From: Streptomyces roseolus
GTDB taxonomy: Bacteria; Actinomycetota; Actinomycetes; Streptomycetales; Streptomycetaceae
Direction of reading: 5' to 3'
DNA: 64,000 bases
NCBI RefSeq assembly: GCF_014649855.1
Contig: NZ_BMTV01000026.1
Location: 62,001-126,000 of the forward strand
In this document: one piece after another, positions 24,557-32,025 of the stretch
Position numbering within the stretch: the first letter of the stretch is position 1
Layout: every line of letters begins with the position of its first letter
The notes under the pieces: model-generated
Told to the model about the DNA's origin: nothing
The model's input: only the letters and a program-made list of their open reading frames with translations
The model's database searches: none
Made by a program: the position numbers and the translations under genes

Positions 24557-26212
24557 TCAGGACACGAGGCGGGTCTCCACCTCCCTGAGCTTCACGGTGC
24601 ACAGTCCGCCGCGCTCCGCCTTCACGTCGGTGACCTCCAGCTGGGTGCCCGGGGCCAGGATGTACTCCTCCTCGCCGGTGAAGGCGGAGAAGCCGCGGAT
24701 GCCGACGGCGCGGGCCGGCGTCACCTCGAACAGGGTCCGCTTGCCGCGGCTGCCGAGGAACGCGCGGGCGACGCCCAGCTCCGAGGTGCAGGAGGAGACG
24801 CCCCACCAGGTGACGGTCTCCCCCAGGGGGTACTGGGCCCGCAGGTCCAGGGCGACGCCGCGCCACAGGGGCTCGGTGCGGGCGGGGAGCGCCTCCACCG
24901 CGGAGAACAGCAGCCGCAGGTAGGGCAGGTACGGCACGACGCGGTGGCGGTCCGGGGAGCGGAGGACGGCGTTGATGTTCCGGTAGAAGCCGGACTCGCA
25001 GGTGTAGAGGTGGAGCGCGGCGATCGCGTCGGCGGAGAGTCCCGCGCCGGCCTGCTCGTCGGCCCGCCGCTTGCCGAACTCGCGGGAGCGGTCGATGTGT
25101 CCGGCGAGGCCGCGCAGCACCCGGGTGACCGGGGCGACGGCGTCCTCGAACGGCATCAGCGCGGTGTCGAAGACGCCGGTGAGCGGGGGCAGGACGTGCC
25201 CCTCGTCGCGGACGCTGGTGAGGCGCTCCAGATACAGCTGGTGGAGCTCCATCGTCGAGGCGATGAAGGCGCCCATGCGGGCGGCGACATCGGCGTCCGG
25301 GCCGCCGCCTGCGGCGGAGGGCGCGGAGCCCGTGGCGGCGCCGGCCGGGGGCCGGTCCCAGCCCTTGCTCGGCAGCCAGTCGACGGGGTCGGCGCCGAGG
25401 GACATCAGGGCGTCGTTGACGGTGGCGAGGTGGTCGCCGTCGCAGAAGAGGTCGCCCTGGGCGGCCGGGTTGGCGTGGTCGATGTGGCGGACCTCCACGC
25501 CCGGGTAGTTCTTCTCCAGGCGCTGCACGGTCTTCTTGAGGCTGCGGGCGTGGGCACCCCACCAGGCGAAGACGACGCCCCGGTCCTCCGGGCCCTCCGC
25601 CTCCTGCTTGGCGCGCAGGATCTCCTCGACGATCCGCTCGGCGACGGGCCGCCAGAAGGCGGTGTGCCGGTCGGTGGCCATGGCGCCGTCGGCGCTGGCG
25701 GTCAGCGAGGCGTTGAGGAGGAGGACGCCCTGGGTGAGCATCGCCTGGAACCACTCGGGCGGCTGGACGGTCTCGTGCTCCTTCAGCAGGGAGCGGATGT
25801 CCTTGATGGGGGTCTTCTTGACGATGCCGTGCTTCCACATGGCCGCCGCCTTGATGAGGCAGCGGATGCTGACCGCCCGTCCGAACTGGCTGTCCTTCCA
25901 GTCGTTGAAGGTGTTGTCGAACATGGCGATGCCGGTGGCGCTCTCCGGCCGCGGGTAGGGGTTCTGGCCGAAGACGACGACCTTCCACTTGTGCGGCGGG
26001 TGCGGCTTGAGGGCCTGGAAGGTGAGCTCGCGGACGGGGACCACCTGCGGGCTGCGGCCGGGGCCGATGAACCGGTCGGCCTCCGCGCGGGCCTCGATGA
26101 CCGGTTTGAGGACGGGCAGCCAGGGCTCGCCGCCGCCGGTGAACAGCTCGGCGAGGGCCAGCGGGTCGTTCGGGTCGGGCTGCGGCGAGGGCGTGGCGGT
26201 GGTGTCGCTCAT
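24557..26212 (-). CDS. Uracil-DNA-glycosylase-like domain fused to an ADP-ribosyltransferase domain
   Basis: 551 residues, two domains. N-terminal ~270: family-1 UDG-like fold with KVVVFGQNPYP (82-87), where the catalytic GQDPYH Asp is Asn and the His is Pro; LLLNASLTA matches the UDG LLLNxxLTV segment, and VRHIDHANPAAQGD stands in place of HPSPLS. A Pro/Ala/Gly linker leads to a C-terminal ~230-residue mono-ADP-ribosyltransferase of the R-S-E class: WRGVALD (Arg), GVSSCTS (Ser), and GEEEYILAPGTQLEV (Glu-x-Glu, typical of arginine-specific enzymes). No signal peptide, so intracellular. Follows the macrodomain gene with an 82-base gap. An alternative start at 26347 has a GAAGGAG site and would add 45 low-complexity residues and overlap the macrodomain gene. 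Confidence 0.9.
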   Translation of the reverse strand: MSDTTATPSPQPDPNDPLALAELFTGGGEPWLPVLKPVIEARAEADRFIGPGRSPQVVPVRELTFQALKPHPPHKWKVVVFGQNPYPRPESATGIAMFDNTFNDWKDSQFGRAVSIRCLIKAAAMWKHGIVKKTPIKDIRSLLKEHETVQPPEWFQAMLTQGVLLLNASLTASADGAMATDRHTAFWRPVAERIVEEILRAKQEAEGPEDRGVVFAWWGAHARSLKKTVQRLEKNYPGVEVRHIDHANPAAQGDLFCDGDHLATVNDALMSLGADPVDWLPSKGWDRPPAGAATGSAPSAAGGGPDADVAARMGAFIASTMELHQLYLERLTSVRDEGHVLPPLTGVFDTALMPFEDAVAPVTRVLRGLAGHIDRSREFGKRRADEQAGAGLSADAIAALHLYTCESGFYRNINAVLRSPDRHRVVPYLPYLRLLFSAVEALPARTEPLWRGVALDLRAQYPLGETVTWWGVSSCTSELGVARAFLGSRGKRTLFEVTPARAVGIRGFSAFTGEEEYILAPGTQLEVTDVKAERGGLCTVKLREVETRLVS

Positions 26213-26294
26213 GGCGGCGGAGCTCCCGGTGGTCGTACCTGCGGGGTGGGCGGTGGCGGTGGTGTGCGCCGCGGCGGCGGCCGGCGGGGCGCCG

Positions 26295-27155
26295 TCAGCG
26301 GTGCAGGGGGTGTCCTGCGGCGAGGACCCCTGCGCCGGGCCCGCCATGGGCTGCTCCTTCGGCGCCTGCTCCTTTGACGACGCCCCCTTTGCCTGCTGCT
26401 CCTTTGGCGACGCCCCCTTTGGCGGCTGCTCCTTTTCCGGCGGCTCCTCCGGCGGCCGTCCCCCCTCCCGCCGGTGCCGCGTACTCCTCCGGCGTCCCGC
26501 CCGGCGGCACGATCCGCACCCGGGTCGCGGGCGAGGCCTGGTCGACGCCGGCGAGCTGGGCGGTGATGGTGGCGCGCAGCTCGTCGTCGTCCTGGAACCA
26601 GTGGTCGTGGAAGAGGGTGTAACCGGTCCACATCAGGTTGGCGCACACCCGGGCGGGGACGCGGCCGGTGCGGGCGCCCATCCCGACCAGCGCCACCGAG
26701 CGGATGCTGCCGGGCGCCGTGCGGTTCTGCCGGTGGACGGCCTGGAAGGCGGCCGCGCAGGCCATGGCCACGTTCAGCGTCTCGCTCACGTTCTGCGAGG
26801 AGGCGACCATGGTCGGCGTCGAGATGACGAAGCGCGGCACGGTCGCTCCCGAGGGGACGCACACCGCGCTGCCGACCGGCATGCTGCCGTCGAAGCGGTC
26901 GGCGATCGCCTTGCGGACGCGCAGCTGGATCCCGGCGCCCAGGTGGCGCTTGATCGCGGCGTCGACGCCACCGTCCATCCGGCCCGCCGCGTTCGTCGGC
27001 GTGACCCAGGCGTCCACGTCCTCGTCGAGGATGGAACCCCGCCGGATCTCGATGCCGGGAACGTCGGCGAAGGCGGCGCGCCAGGCCTGTACCACCCCCG
27101 CGTCGACATCCGTCAGCACCACCCGCAGCGCGGTGTCCACACAGCCGTCGTTCAT
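26295..27155 (-). CDS. Macrodomain protein with Gly/Ala/Lys-repeat tail
   Basis: 286 residues. Macrodomain about 30-215: VTPTNAAGRMDGGVDAAI (51-68) is the ADP-ribose-binding signature, and LVGMGARTGRVP is the phosphate loop. Macrodomains bind or hydrolyse ADP-ribose marks. The last ~60 residues are low complexity, made of KGGVAKGAAG-like repeats, and are basic. AGGGGG lies six bases from ATG 27155. It precedes the UDG-ADP-ribosyltransferase gene on the same strand. By analogy to DarG with DarT, it could remove the mark its neighbour makes, which is inference. Confidence 0.9.
   Translation of the reverse strand: MNDGCVDTALRVVLTDVDAGVVQAWRAAFADVPGIEIRRGSILDEDVDAWVTPTNAAGRMDGGVDAAIKRHLGAGIQLRVRKAIADRFDGSMPVGSAVCVPSGATVPRFVISTPTMVASSQNVSETLNVAMACAAAFQAVHRQNRTAPGSIRSVALVGMGARTGRVPARVCANLMWTGYTLFHDHWFQDDDELRATITAQLAGVDQASPATRVRIVPPGGTPEEYAAPAGGGTAAGGAAGKGAAAKGGVAKGAAGKGGVVKGAGAEGAAHGGPGAGVLAAGHPLHR
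26352..26440. repeat. 30-bp tandem repeats in the macrodomain gene tail
   Basis: About three imperfect copies of a 30-bp unit containing GCTGCTCCTTTGGCGACG, coding for the Lys/Gly/Ala repeats. On the minus strand each copy includes AAAGGAG, so the ribosome site for the alternative long start of the next gene may be a by-product of the repeat. Confidence 0.7.
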
Positions 27156-27181
27156 CGAAGCCCCCTGTCGGAACGGTGTCG

Positions 27182-27196
27182 TGCGACTCTCTCGCA
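27182..27196. promoter_or_regulatory. Small dyad upstream of the macrodomain gene
   Basis: TGCGA-CTCTC-TCGCA, perfect 5-bp arms, 27 bases before the start codon. Possible operator of the macrodomain/ADP-ribosyltransferase pair; short enough to be chance. Confidence 0.3.
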
Positions 27197-27267
27197 ACAC
27201 CTCCGAAGCTAGTGGGCACCACTGACAACGCAGGTCCGCGCGCCCTCCGGCCCGCGCCCCGTCTTCC

Positions 27268-27942
27268 TCAGGCGTCCCGGCGGGCCGTGACGACCACGCC
27301 CGGCCCGGACCCCCGCATCTCGTCGGCCGGGAGCCGCAGTTCGGCGACCGTCCGCAGTCCGGCCTCCTCCACCAGCGCGACGATCTGCTCCGGCCGCCAC
27401 CGGTGCGTGGTCCACCGGACCGGGACGCCGCCGTAGGCCTCGGTGCGCAGCAGGTCCCCGTCGCCGACGTGGAAGGCGGTGACGAGGTGTCCGCCGGGCT
27501 TCAGCGCCCGGGCGAAGAGGGCGAGGACCTGCGGGAGGACCTCGCGGGGGAGGTTGAAGAGCGACCACCAGCCGAGCACGCCGCCGAGGGAGGCCTCGGC
27601 GAGGTCGAGTTCGGTGGCGGAGGCGACGGCGAAGCGGCACTGGGGGTGGAGTCGCCGCGCGTTCTCGATCATGCGGGGCGAGAGGTCCACGCCGGACACG
27701 TCGATGCCCCGCTCGGCGAGGTACGCGGTCACCGTACCGGGCCCGCAGCCGACGTCGAGGACGGGGCCGAGTCCGCGGACGGCGTCGGCGAAGGCGTCGA
27801 TCGGGGCCTTGAGCCAGGGGTCCTTGCGGATGTCGCCGATCCCCGTGTTCAGCACCATGTCGACGTAGTTGTCCGCCACGCGGTCGTAGGAGTCGCGCAC
27901 GGTGTCGAGGTCGTCGGGGCGGTCGACGGTGTGTGTCTGCAT
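27268..27942 (-). CDS. Class I SAM-dependent methyltransferase
   Basis: 224 residues. SAM-binding motif I is PVLDVGCGPGTVTAYLA, post-I VSGVDLSPRMIENA, and motif III region ALKPGGHLVTAFHVG, as in Methyltransf_25/11 proteins. The N-terminal YDRVADNYVDMVLNTGIG helix is common in small-molecule methyltransferases. ATG 27942 lacks a clear ribosome site. Lies upstream of nothing obvious; substrate unknown. It is on the same strand as the macrodomain pair but ends 112 bases before that promoter region. Confidence 0.9.
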   Translation of the reverse strand: MQTHTVDRPDDLDTVRDSYDRVADNYVDMVLNTGIGDIRKDPWLKAPIDAFADAVRGLGPVLDVGCGPGTVTAYLAERGIDVSGVDLSPRMIENARRLHPQCRFAVASATELDLAEASLGGVLGWWSLFNLPREVLPQVLALFARALKPGGHLVTAFHVGDGDLLRTEAYGGVPVRWTTHRWRPEQIVALVEEAGLRTVAELRLPADEMRGSGPGVVVTARRDA

Positions 27943-28121
27943 CGGGCCACGATAGACCGCGGGGAAAGGACTCGGTGTCCTGTGCCCGGGGCATCGTCTT
28001 CCGGCGAAAGCCCTTCGTTCCCCGCGGGTTTGGTGTCTAGTGGATCTCGTCCGTGAGCACCACCCGGCCGTGGCGCACGCCTCTTGGCCGGGCATGCCGA
28101 GAACCGAGGGAGCACGTACTG

Positions 28122-28496
28122 ATGGTGAGTGTGGAAACGTCCCTGAAGGAGGCGATGGCCTCCATCGAGGGGAGCGTGGGAGCCGCGCTGGTCGACTACA
28201 CGAGCGGCATGGCGCTCGGCACGCTGGGCGGGGGCAAGGACCTCGACCTGACCGTCGCGGCGGCCGGCAACACCGACGTCGTCCGGGCGAAGCTGCGGAC
28301 GATGGAGATGCTGGGCATAGACGAGGGCATCGAGGACGTCCTGATCACCCTCGACACCCAGTACCACCTCATCCGGCTGATCAAGGGGCGGGGCGGCAAC
28401 GGCCTGTTCCTGTACATCGTCCTGGACAAGAACCGCGCGAATCTGGCCATGGCCCGGCACCAGCTGAAGCGGATCGAGGCGGACCTGGAGCTGTAA
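28122..28496 (+). CDS. Roadblock/LC7 domain protein, orphan
   Basis: 124 residues, MglB-like Roadblock/LC7 fold: GSVGAALVDYTSGMALGTLGG at the start, alternating helices and strands, then GLFLYIVLDKNRANLAMA. In Streptomyces such proteins normally sit in conservons with a histidine kinase, a DUF742 protein and a small GTPase. None of these is here, so this is an orphan member. ATG 28122 has GAGGGAG ten bases upstream. The partner is unknown. Confidence 0.88.
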   Translation: MVSVETSLKEAMASIEGSVGAALVDYTSGMALGTLGGGKDLDLTVAAAGNTDVVRAKLRTMEMLGIDEGIEDVLITLDTQYHLIRLIKGRGGNGLFLYIVLDKNRANLAMARHQLKRIEADLEL

Positions 28497-28530
28497 CCGT
28501 CCTCCCGGCGCCCGGCTCCGCACGCCCTTC

Positions 28531-28550
28531 ACTTGAAGAAATCTTCAAGT
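28531..28550. promoter_or_regulatory. Perfect palindrome upstream of the ArsR regulator
   Basis: ACTTGAAGA-AA-TCTTCAAGT, perfect 9-bp arms in an AT-rich patch 100 bases before the ArsR start. Resembles the dyads bound by ArsR/SmtB repressors; likely autoregulation. Confidence 0.75.
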
Positions 28551-28649
28551 CGGCACATCCGAAAGTGACGCAGTCGAGGGCGGGTGGAAGCCGGGACACG
28601 GGAGGATGGGCCCGTCAGCACAGGTCAGAACGTCGGGGAGAGTCGTCGC

Positions 28650-29009
28650 ATGCAGGTCCCGCTGTACCAGGCCAAGGCGGAGTTCTTCCGCATGCTCGGG
28701 CATCCGGTCCGGATCCGCGTCCTGGAACTGCTCCAGCACGGCCCCCTCCCCGTCCGCGAACTCCTCAAGGACATCGACGTCGAGCCGTCGAACCTCAGCC
28801 AGCAGCTGGCCGTCCTGCGCCGCTCGGGGATCGTGGTCTCCGTCCGCGACGGCGCCACCGTCAGCTACGCGCTCGCCGGGGGCGACGTGGCGGACCTCCT
28901 CAGGGCGGCGCGCCGCATCCTCACGGAGCTCCTGGTCGGCCAGAGCGAGCTCCTCGCGGAGCTCCGCCACGCCGACGGCGCCACGGCCCCGCCCGGGCCG
29001 CGCGACTGA
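28650..29009 (+). CDS. ArsR/SmtB family transcriptional regulator
   Basis: 119 residues, winged helix: FFRMLGHPVRIRVLELLQHG, then the recognition helix region VEPSNLSQQLAVLRRSGIV and wing VSVRDGATVSYAL. No Cys, so no classical Cys metal site; the N-terminal and C-terminal helices could hold other ligands. GGGGAG lies nine bases upstream of ATG 28650. The palindrome at 28531-28550 is its likely target. No transporter or metal-resistance gene is adjacent. Confidence 0.92.
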   Translation: MQVPLYQAKAEFFRMLGHPVRIRVLELLQHGPLPVRELLKDIDVEPSNLSQQLAVLRRSGIVVSVRDGATVSYALAGGDVADLLRAARRILTELLVGQSELLAELRHADGATAPPGPRD

Positions 29010-29211
29010 CCGCTCGCGCCGGTCCCGTCCTCCGCGCCTCAGGGGCGGGTTCCGGTGCTTCCGGGGCGCGGGGGATTTCCCCGGGCGTACAGCGGGAAGT
29101 CACGGGACGGTCGTGGGGCGGTGGTTCCAGGGCGCTCTTCTTGGGGCGCTCCGTGCCGGTCCGCGGCCGGCGCCCGGTTCCGTGTCCGCTCGTCCTCCGG
29201 AGGCTTCCCCC

Positions 29212-31266
29212 ATGGCCGATCTCGATCGTCGCAGGTTCCTTCAGCTCGCAGGTGGTGCCGTCGCGTTCAACGCGCTCTCCGAGTCCATCGCCCGGGCCGC
29301 GGCGATCCCCGCGCAGGGGTCCACCGGCACGATCCAGGACGTCGAGCACATCGTCGTCCTCATGCAGGAGAATCGTTCCTTCGATCATTACTTCGGGGCC
29401 ATGAAGGGCGTCCGCGGCTTCGGCGACCCGCGGCCCGTGACGCTGCCGAGCGGGAAGTCGGTGTGGAACCAGGCCGACGGCTCGAAGGTGACGCTGCCGT
29501 TCCGGCCGGAGAGCGCGAAGCTCGGGATGGAGTTCCTCCAGGGGCTCAACCACGACTGGGCGGGTGGCCAGAAGGCGTTCAACAACGGACGCTACGACCA
29601 GTGGATCCCGGCCAAGACCAAGGCGACGATGGCGTACCTGACCCGGGAGGACATCCCCTTCCACTACGCGCTCGCCGACGCGTTCACCGTCTGCGACGCG
29701 TACCACTGCTCCTTCATCGGCTCGACCGACCCCAACCGCTACTACCTGTGGTCGGGTCACACCGGCAACGACGGCACCGGCGGCGGGCCGGTCCTCAACA
29801 ACGCCGAGGCCGGGTACGGCTGGAAGACGTACCCCGAGCGGCTGGAGGCGGCCGGGATCTCCTGGCGCGTCTACCAGGACGTCGGCGACGGCCTGGACGC
29901 GGCCGGCTCCTGGGGCTGGATCGACGACGCGTACCGCGGCAACTACGGCGACAACTCCCTCCTGTACTTCAACAGCTACCGCGACGCCCGGCCCGGGGAC
30001 CCGCTGTACGACAAGGCCCGCACGGGCACGAACGCCAAGGCGGGCGAAGGGTACTTCGACCGGCTGCGCGCCGACGTGCAGGCCGGGCGGCTGCCGCAGG
30101 TCTCCTGGATCGCCGCCCCCGAGGCCTTCTCCGAACACTCCAACTGGCCCTCGAACTACGGCGCCTGGTACATCGCCCAGGTCCTGGACGCGCTGACCTC
30201 GAACCCGGACGTGTGGGCGCGCACGGCGCTGTTCGTCACGTACGACGAGAACGACGGCTTCTTCGACCACGTCGTCCCGCCGTACGTCCCGGCCTCCGCG
30301 GCGCAGGGCCTGTCGACCACGCCGACCGCCCTGGACCACTTCCCCGGGAGGACGGGGTACGTCGCCGGGCCCTACGGCCTCGGCCCCCGCGTCCCGATGA
30401 TCGTCGTCTCCCCGTGGTCCACCGGCGGCTACACCTGCTCCGAGACCTTCGACCACACCTCGGTCATCCGCTTCATGGAGCGCCGCTTCGGCGTCCAGGA
30501 GCCGCAGATCTCGCCGTGGCGGCGGGCCGTCTGCGGCGACCTGACGTCGGCCTTCGACTTCGGCCGTGCCCAGCCGCGGCCGGTCGCGCTGCCGTCCACC
30601 GCCGGCTACTACCCGCCGGACCGCGAGCGCCACCCCGACTTCCCCGCCACCGCCCCGGCCGTCGGCACGATGCCGCGCCAGGAGCCGGGGGCGAAGCCGA
30701 CGCGTCCGCTGAAGTACGCCCCGTACGTGGACGGCTCCGCCGACACCGCGGCCGGCACCTTCCGTCTCGCCTTCAGCGGCGGTCCGTCCGCCGGCGCCCA
30801 GTTCCACGTGACGTCCGCGAACCGCACCGACGCCCCCTGGACGTACACGACCGGGCCCGGGGCGTCGATCGCGGACACCTGGAACACCAGGTACTCCAAG
30901 GGCGTCACCGACCTCACCGTGCACGGCCCCAACGGCTTCCTGCGCCGCTTCCGCTCGCCCGGGAAGACCGCCGTCCCGGAGGTCGCCGCCCGCCACGACG
31001 CCGCCACCGGCTCCCTGCGCCTCACCTTCACCAACGCGGGCGCCACCACGACCGTGACCCTCGTGAACGCCTACGCGGGAGGCCCGCGGACGCTGACGGT
31101 GGCACGCGGCGCGACCGTCACCCACACCGTGCCGCTCGCCGACTCCGGCCGGTGGTACGACGTCACGGTCACCTCGCCCGCCCACGCCGACTACGTGCGC
31201 CGCCTGGCCGGGCACGTGGAGACGGGCGCGGAGGGCGTGACGGACCCGGGCATCCTCACGTACTGA
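29212..31266 (+). CDS. Tat-exported phosphocholine-type phospholipase C
   Basis: Secreted phosphoesterase of the PLC/acid phosphatase AcpA family, 684 residues, full family length. Twin-arginine signal DRRRFLQLAGG at residues 5-15. Catalytic domain begins HIVVLMQENRSFDHYFG, with the Glu-Asn and Asp of the active site; DENDGFFDHV and the later FDHTSVIRFME hold further metal/phosphate ligands. Two C-terminal beta domains (DUF756-like) span about 510-684. Hydrolyses phosphatidylcholine or related phospholipids outside the cell. CCGGAGG stands upstream of ATG 29212. No PHO box is obvious. Confidence 0.94.
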   Translation: MADLDRRRFLQLAGGAVAFNALSESIARAAAIPAQGSTGTIQDVEHIVVLMQENRSFDHYFGAMKGVRGFGDPRPVTLPSGKSVWNQADGSKVTLPFRPESAKLGMEFLQGLNHDWAGGQKAFNNGRYDQWIPAKTKATMAYLTREDIPFHYALADAFTVCDAYHCSFIGSTDPNRYYLWSGHTGNDGTGGGPVLNNAEAGYGWKTYPERLEAAGISWRVYQDVGDGLDAAGSWGWIDDAYRGNYGDNSLLYFNSYRDARPGDPLYDKARTGTNAKAGEGYFDRLRADVQAGRLPQVSWIAAPEAFSEHSNWPSNYGAWYIAQVLDALTSNPDVWARTALFVTYDENDGFFDHVVPPYVPASAAQGLSTTPTALDHFPGRTGYVAGPYGLGPRVPMIVVSPWSTGGYTCSETFDHTSVIRFMERRFGVQEPQISPWRRAVCGDLTSAFDFGRAQPRPVALPSTAGYYPPDRERHPDFPATAPAVGTMPRQEPGAKPTRPLKYAPYVDGSADTAAGTFRLAFSGGPSAGAQFHVTSANRTDAPWTYTTGPGASIADTWNTRYSKGVTDLTVHGPNGFLRRFRSPGKTAVPEVAARHDAATGSLRLTFTNAGATTTVTLVNAYAGGPRTLTVARGATVTHTVPLADSGRWYDVTVTSPAHADYVRRLAGHVETGAEGVTDPGILTY

Positions 31267-31272
31267 CCCTCC

Positions 31273-31305
31273 GGGGGCGGCACACCCGCACCGTGTGCCG
31301 CCCCC
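31273..31305. terminator. Bidirectional terminator
   Basis: Perfect 13-bp stem (GGGGGCGGCACAC / GTGTGCCGCCCCC) with a seven-base loop, seven bases after the phospholipase stop and before the convergent stop at 31316. Confidence 0.85.
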
Positions 31306-31315
31306 CCGGTGGTGG

Positions 31316-31882
31316 TCAGTGGCCGAGGGCTTCGATGCCCGCCCGGGCGAACTCCTCGTCCAGCAGGCCGCTGGGCGCGCCGGCGACGCCGATGCCGGCG
31401 ATCGGGGAGCCCTGGTACGTGATGGGGAGGCCGCCGGCGAGGAAGAGGGTGCCGGGGATGTCGGCGAGCGTCGGGTTCTGTTCGAGGCGGCCGACGAGCA
31501 CCGACGTGGGGGCGTTGAACGACGCCGCCGTGTACGCCTTGCGCTGCGCGGACTCGTAGGTGTGGGGTCCCGCGCCGTCGCCGCGCAGGACGACGATCGG
31601 GTTGCCGCCGCGGTCGAGGACGGCGACGCTGACGCGCTGCCCGGCGGCGACCGCCGCCGCGAGCGCGGCGCGCGCGGCCTTCTCGGCGGCCCGCTCCGTC
31701 AGGTGCGCGGTCTCGACCACGTTCTGGGGTGCGACGCCGTCGTTCGTCGCCGGCGCGGCACACGCCGCCGACCGGCAGGGGGCGTCGGCCGCCCGCGCGG
31801 GGACGGCCAGGCCGAGGCCCAGGCCGATCGCCATCAAGGTGCCGCAGGCTGCGGCGCGTACACCCGGCGTGGATCTCTTCAC
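31316..31882 (-). CDS. Secreted haem-binding protein, HbpS/GlcG family
   Basis: 188 residues. Signal peptide (VKRSTPGVRAAACGTLMAIG, then cleavage near VPARA-AD) and a GlcG/HbpS domain: TERAAEKAARAALAAAVAAG, VAVLDRGGNPIVVLRGD, YTAASFNAPTSVL and the PGTLFLAGGLPITY segment. HbpS of S. reticuli binds haem and iron outside the cell and signals to the SenS/SenR two-component system. SenS/SenR homologues are not adjacent here. GTG 31882 has GGGAGA six bases upstream. Confidence 0.9.
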   Translation of the reverse strand: MKRSTPGVRAAACGTLMAIGLGLGLAVPARAADAPCRSAACAAPATNDGVAPQNVVETAHLTERAAEKAARAALAAAVAAGQRVSVAVLDRGGNPIVVLRGDGAGPHTYESAQRKAYTAASFNAPTSVLVGRLEQNPTLADIPGTLFLAGGLPITYQGSPIAGIGVAGAPSGLLDEEFARAGIEALGH

Positions 31883-32025
31883 GGATTCTCCCGGCTCGGT
31901 CGCGGCGGCCGGCGGGGCGCGGGCCGCCTTCACAGCGGCATTGCAGCGCCGCCGGCGCCGCCCGCCGGGCACCGACACGGCCGGCTGGGCCGGACGGCCG
32001 AAGTCCCCGCCGGGCGGGCGCGGGG

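Noticed and set aside
24526..24560. 7-bp inverted repeat overlapping two convergent stop codons (SDR and UDG fusion)
   Set aside because: CTGACCG/CGGTCAG with a 21-base loop is too weak to call as a terminator.
29060..29160. Possible PHO box before the phospholipase gene
   Set aside because: GGGCGCTC repeats are present but do not match the GTTCACC direct repeat pattern.
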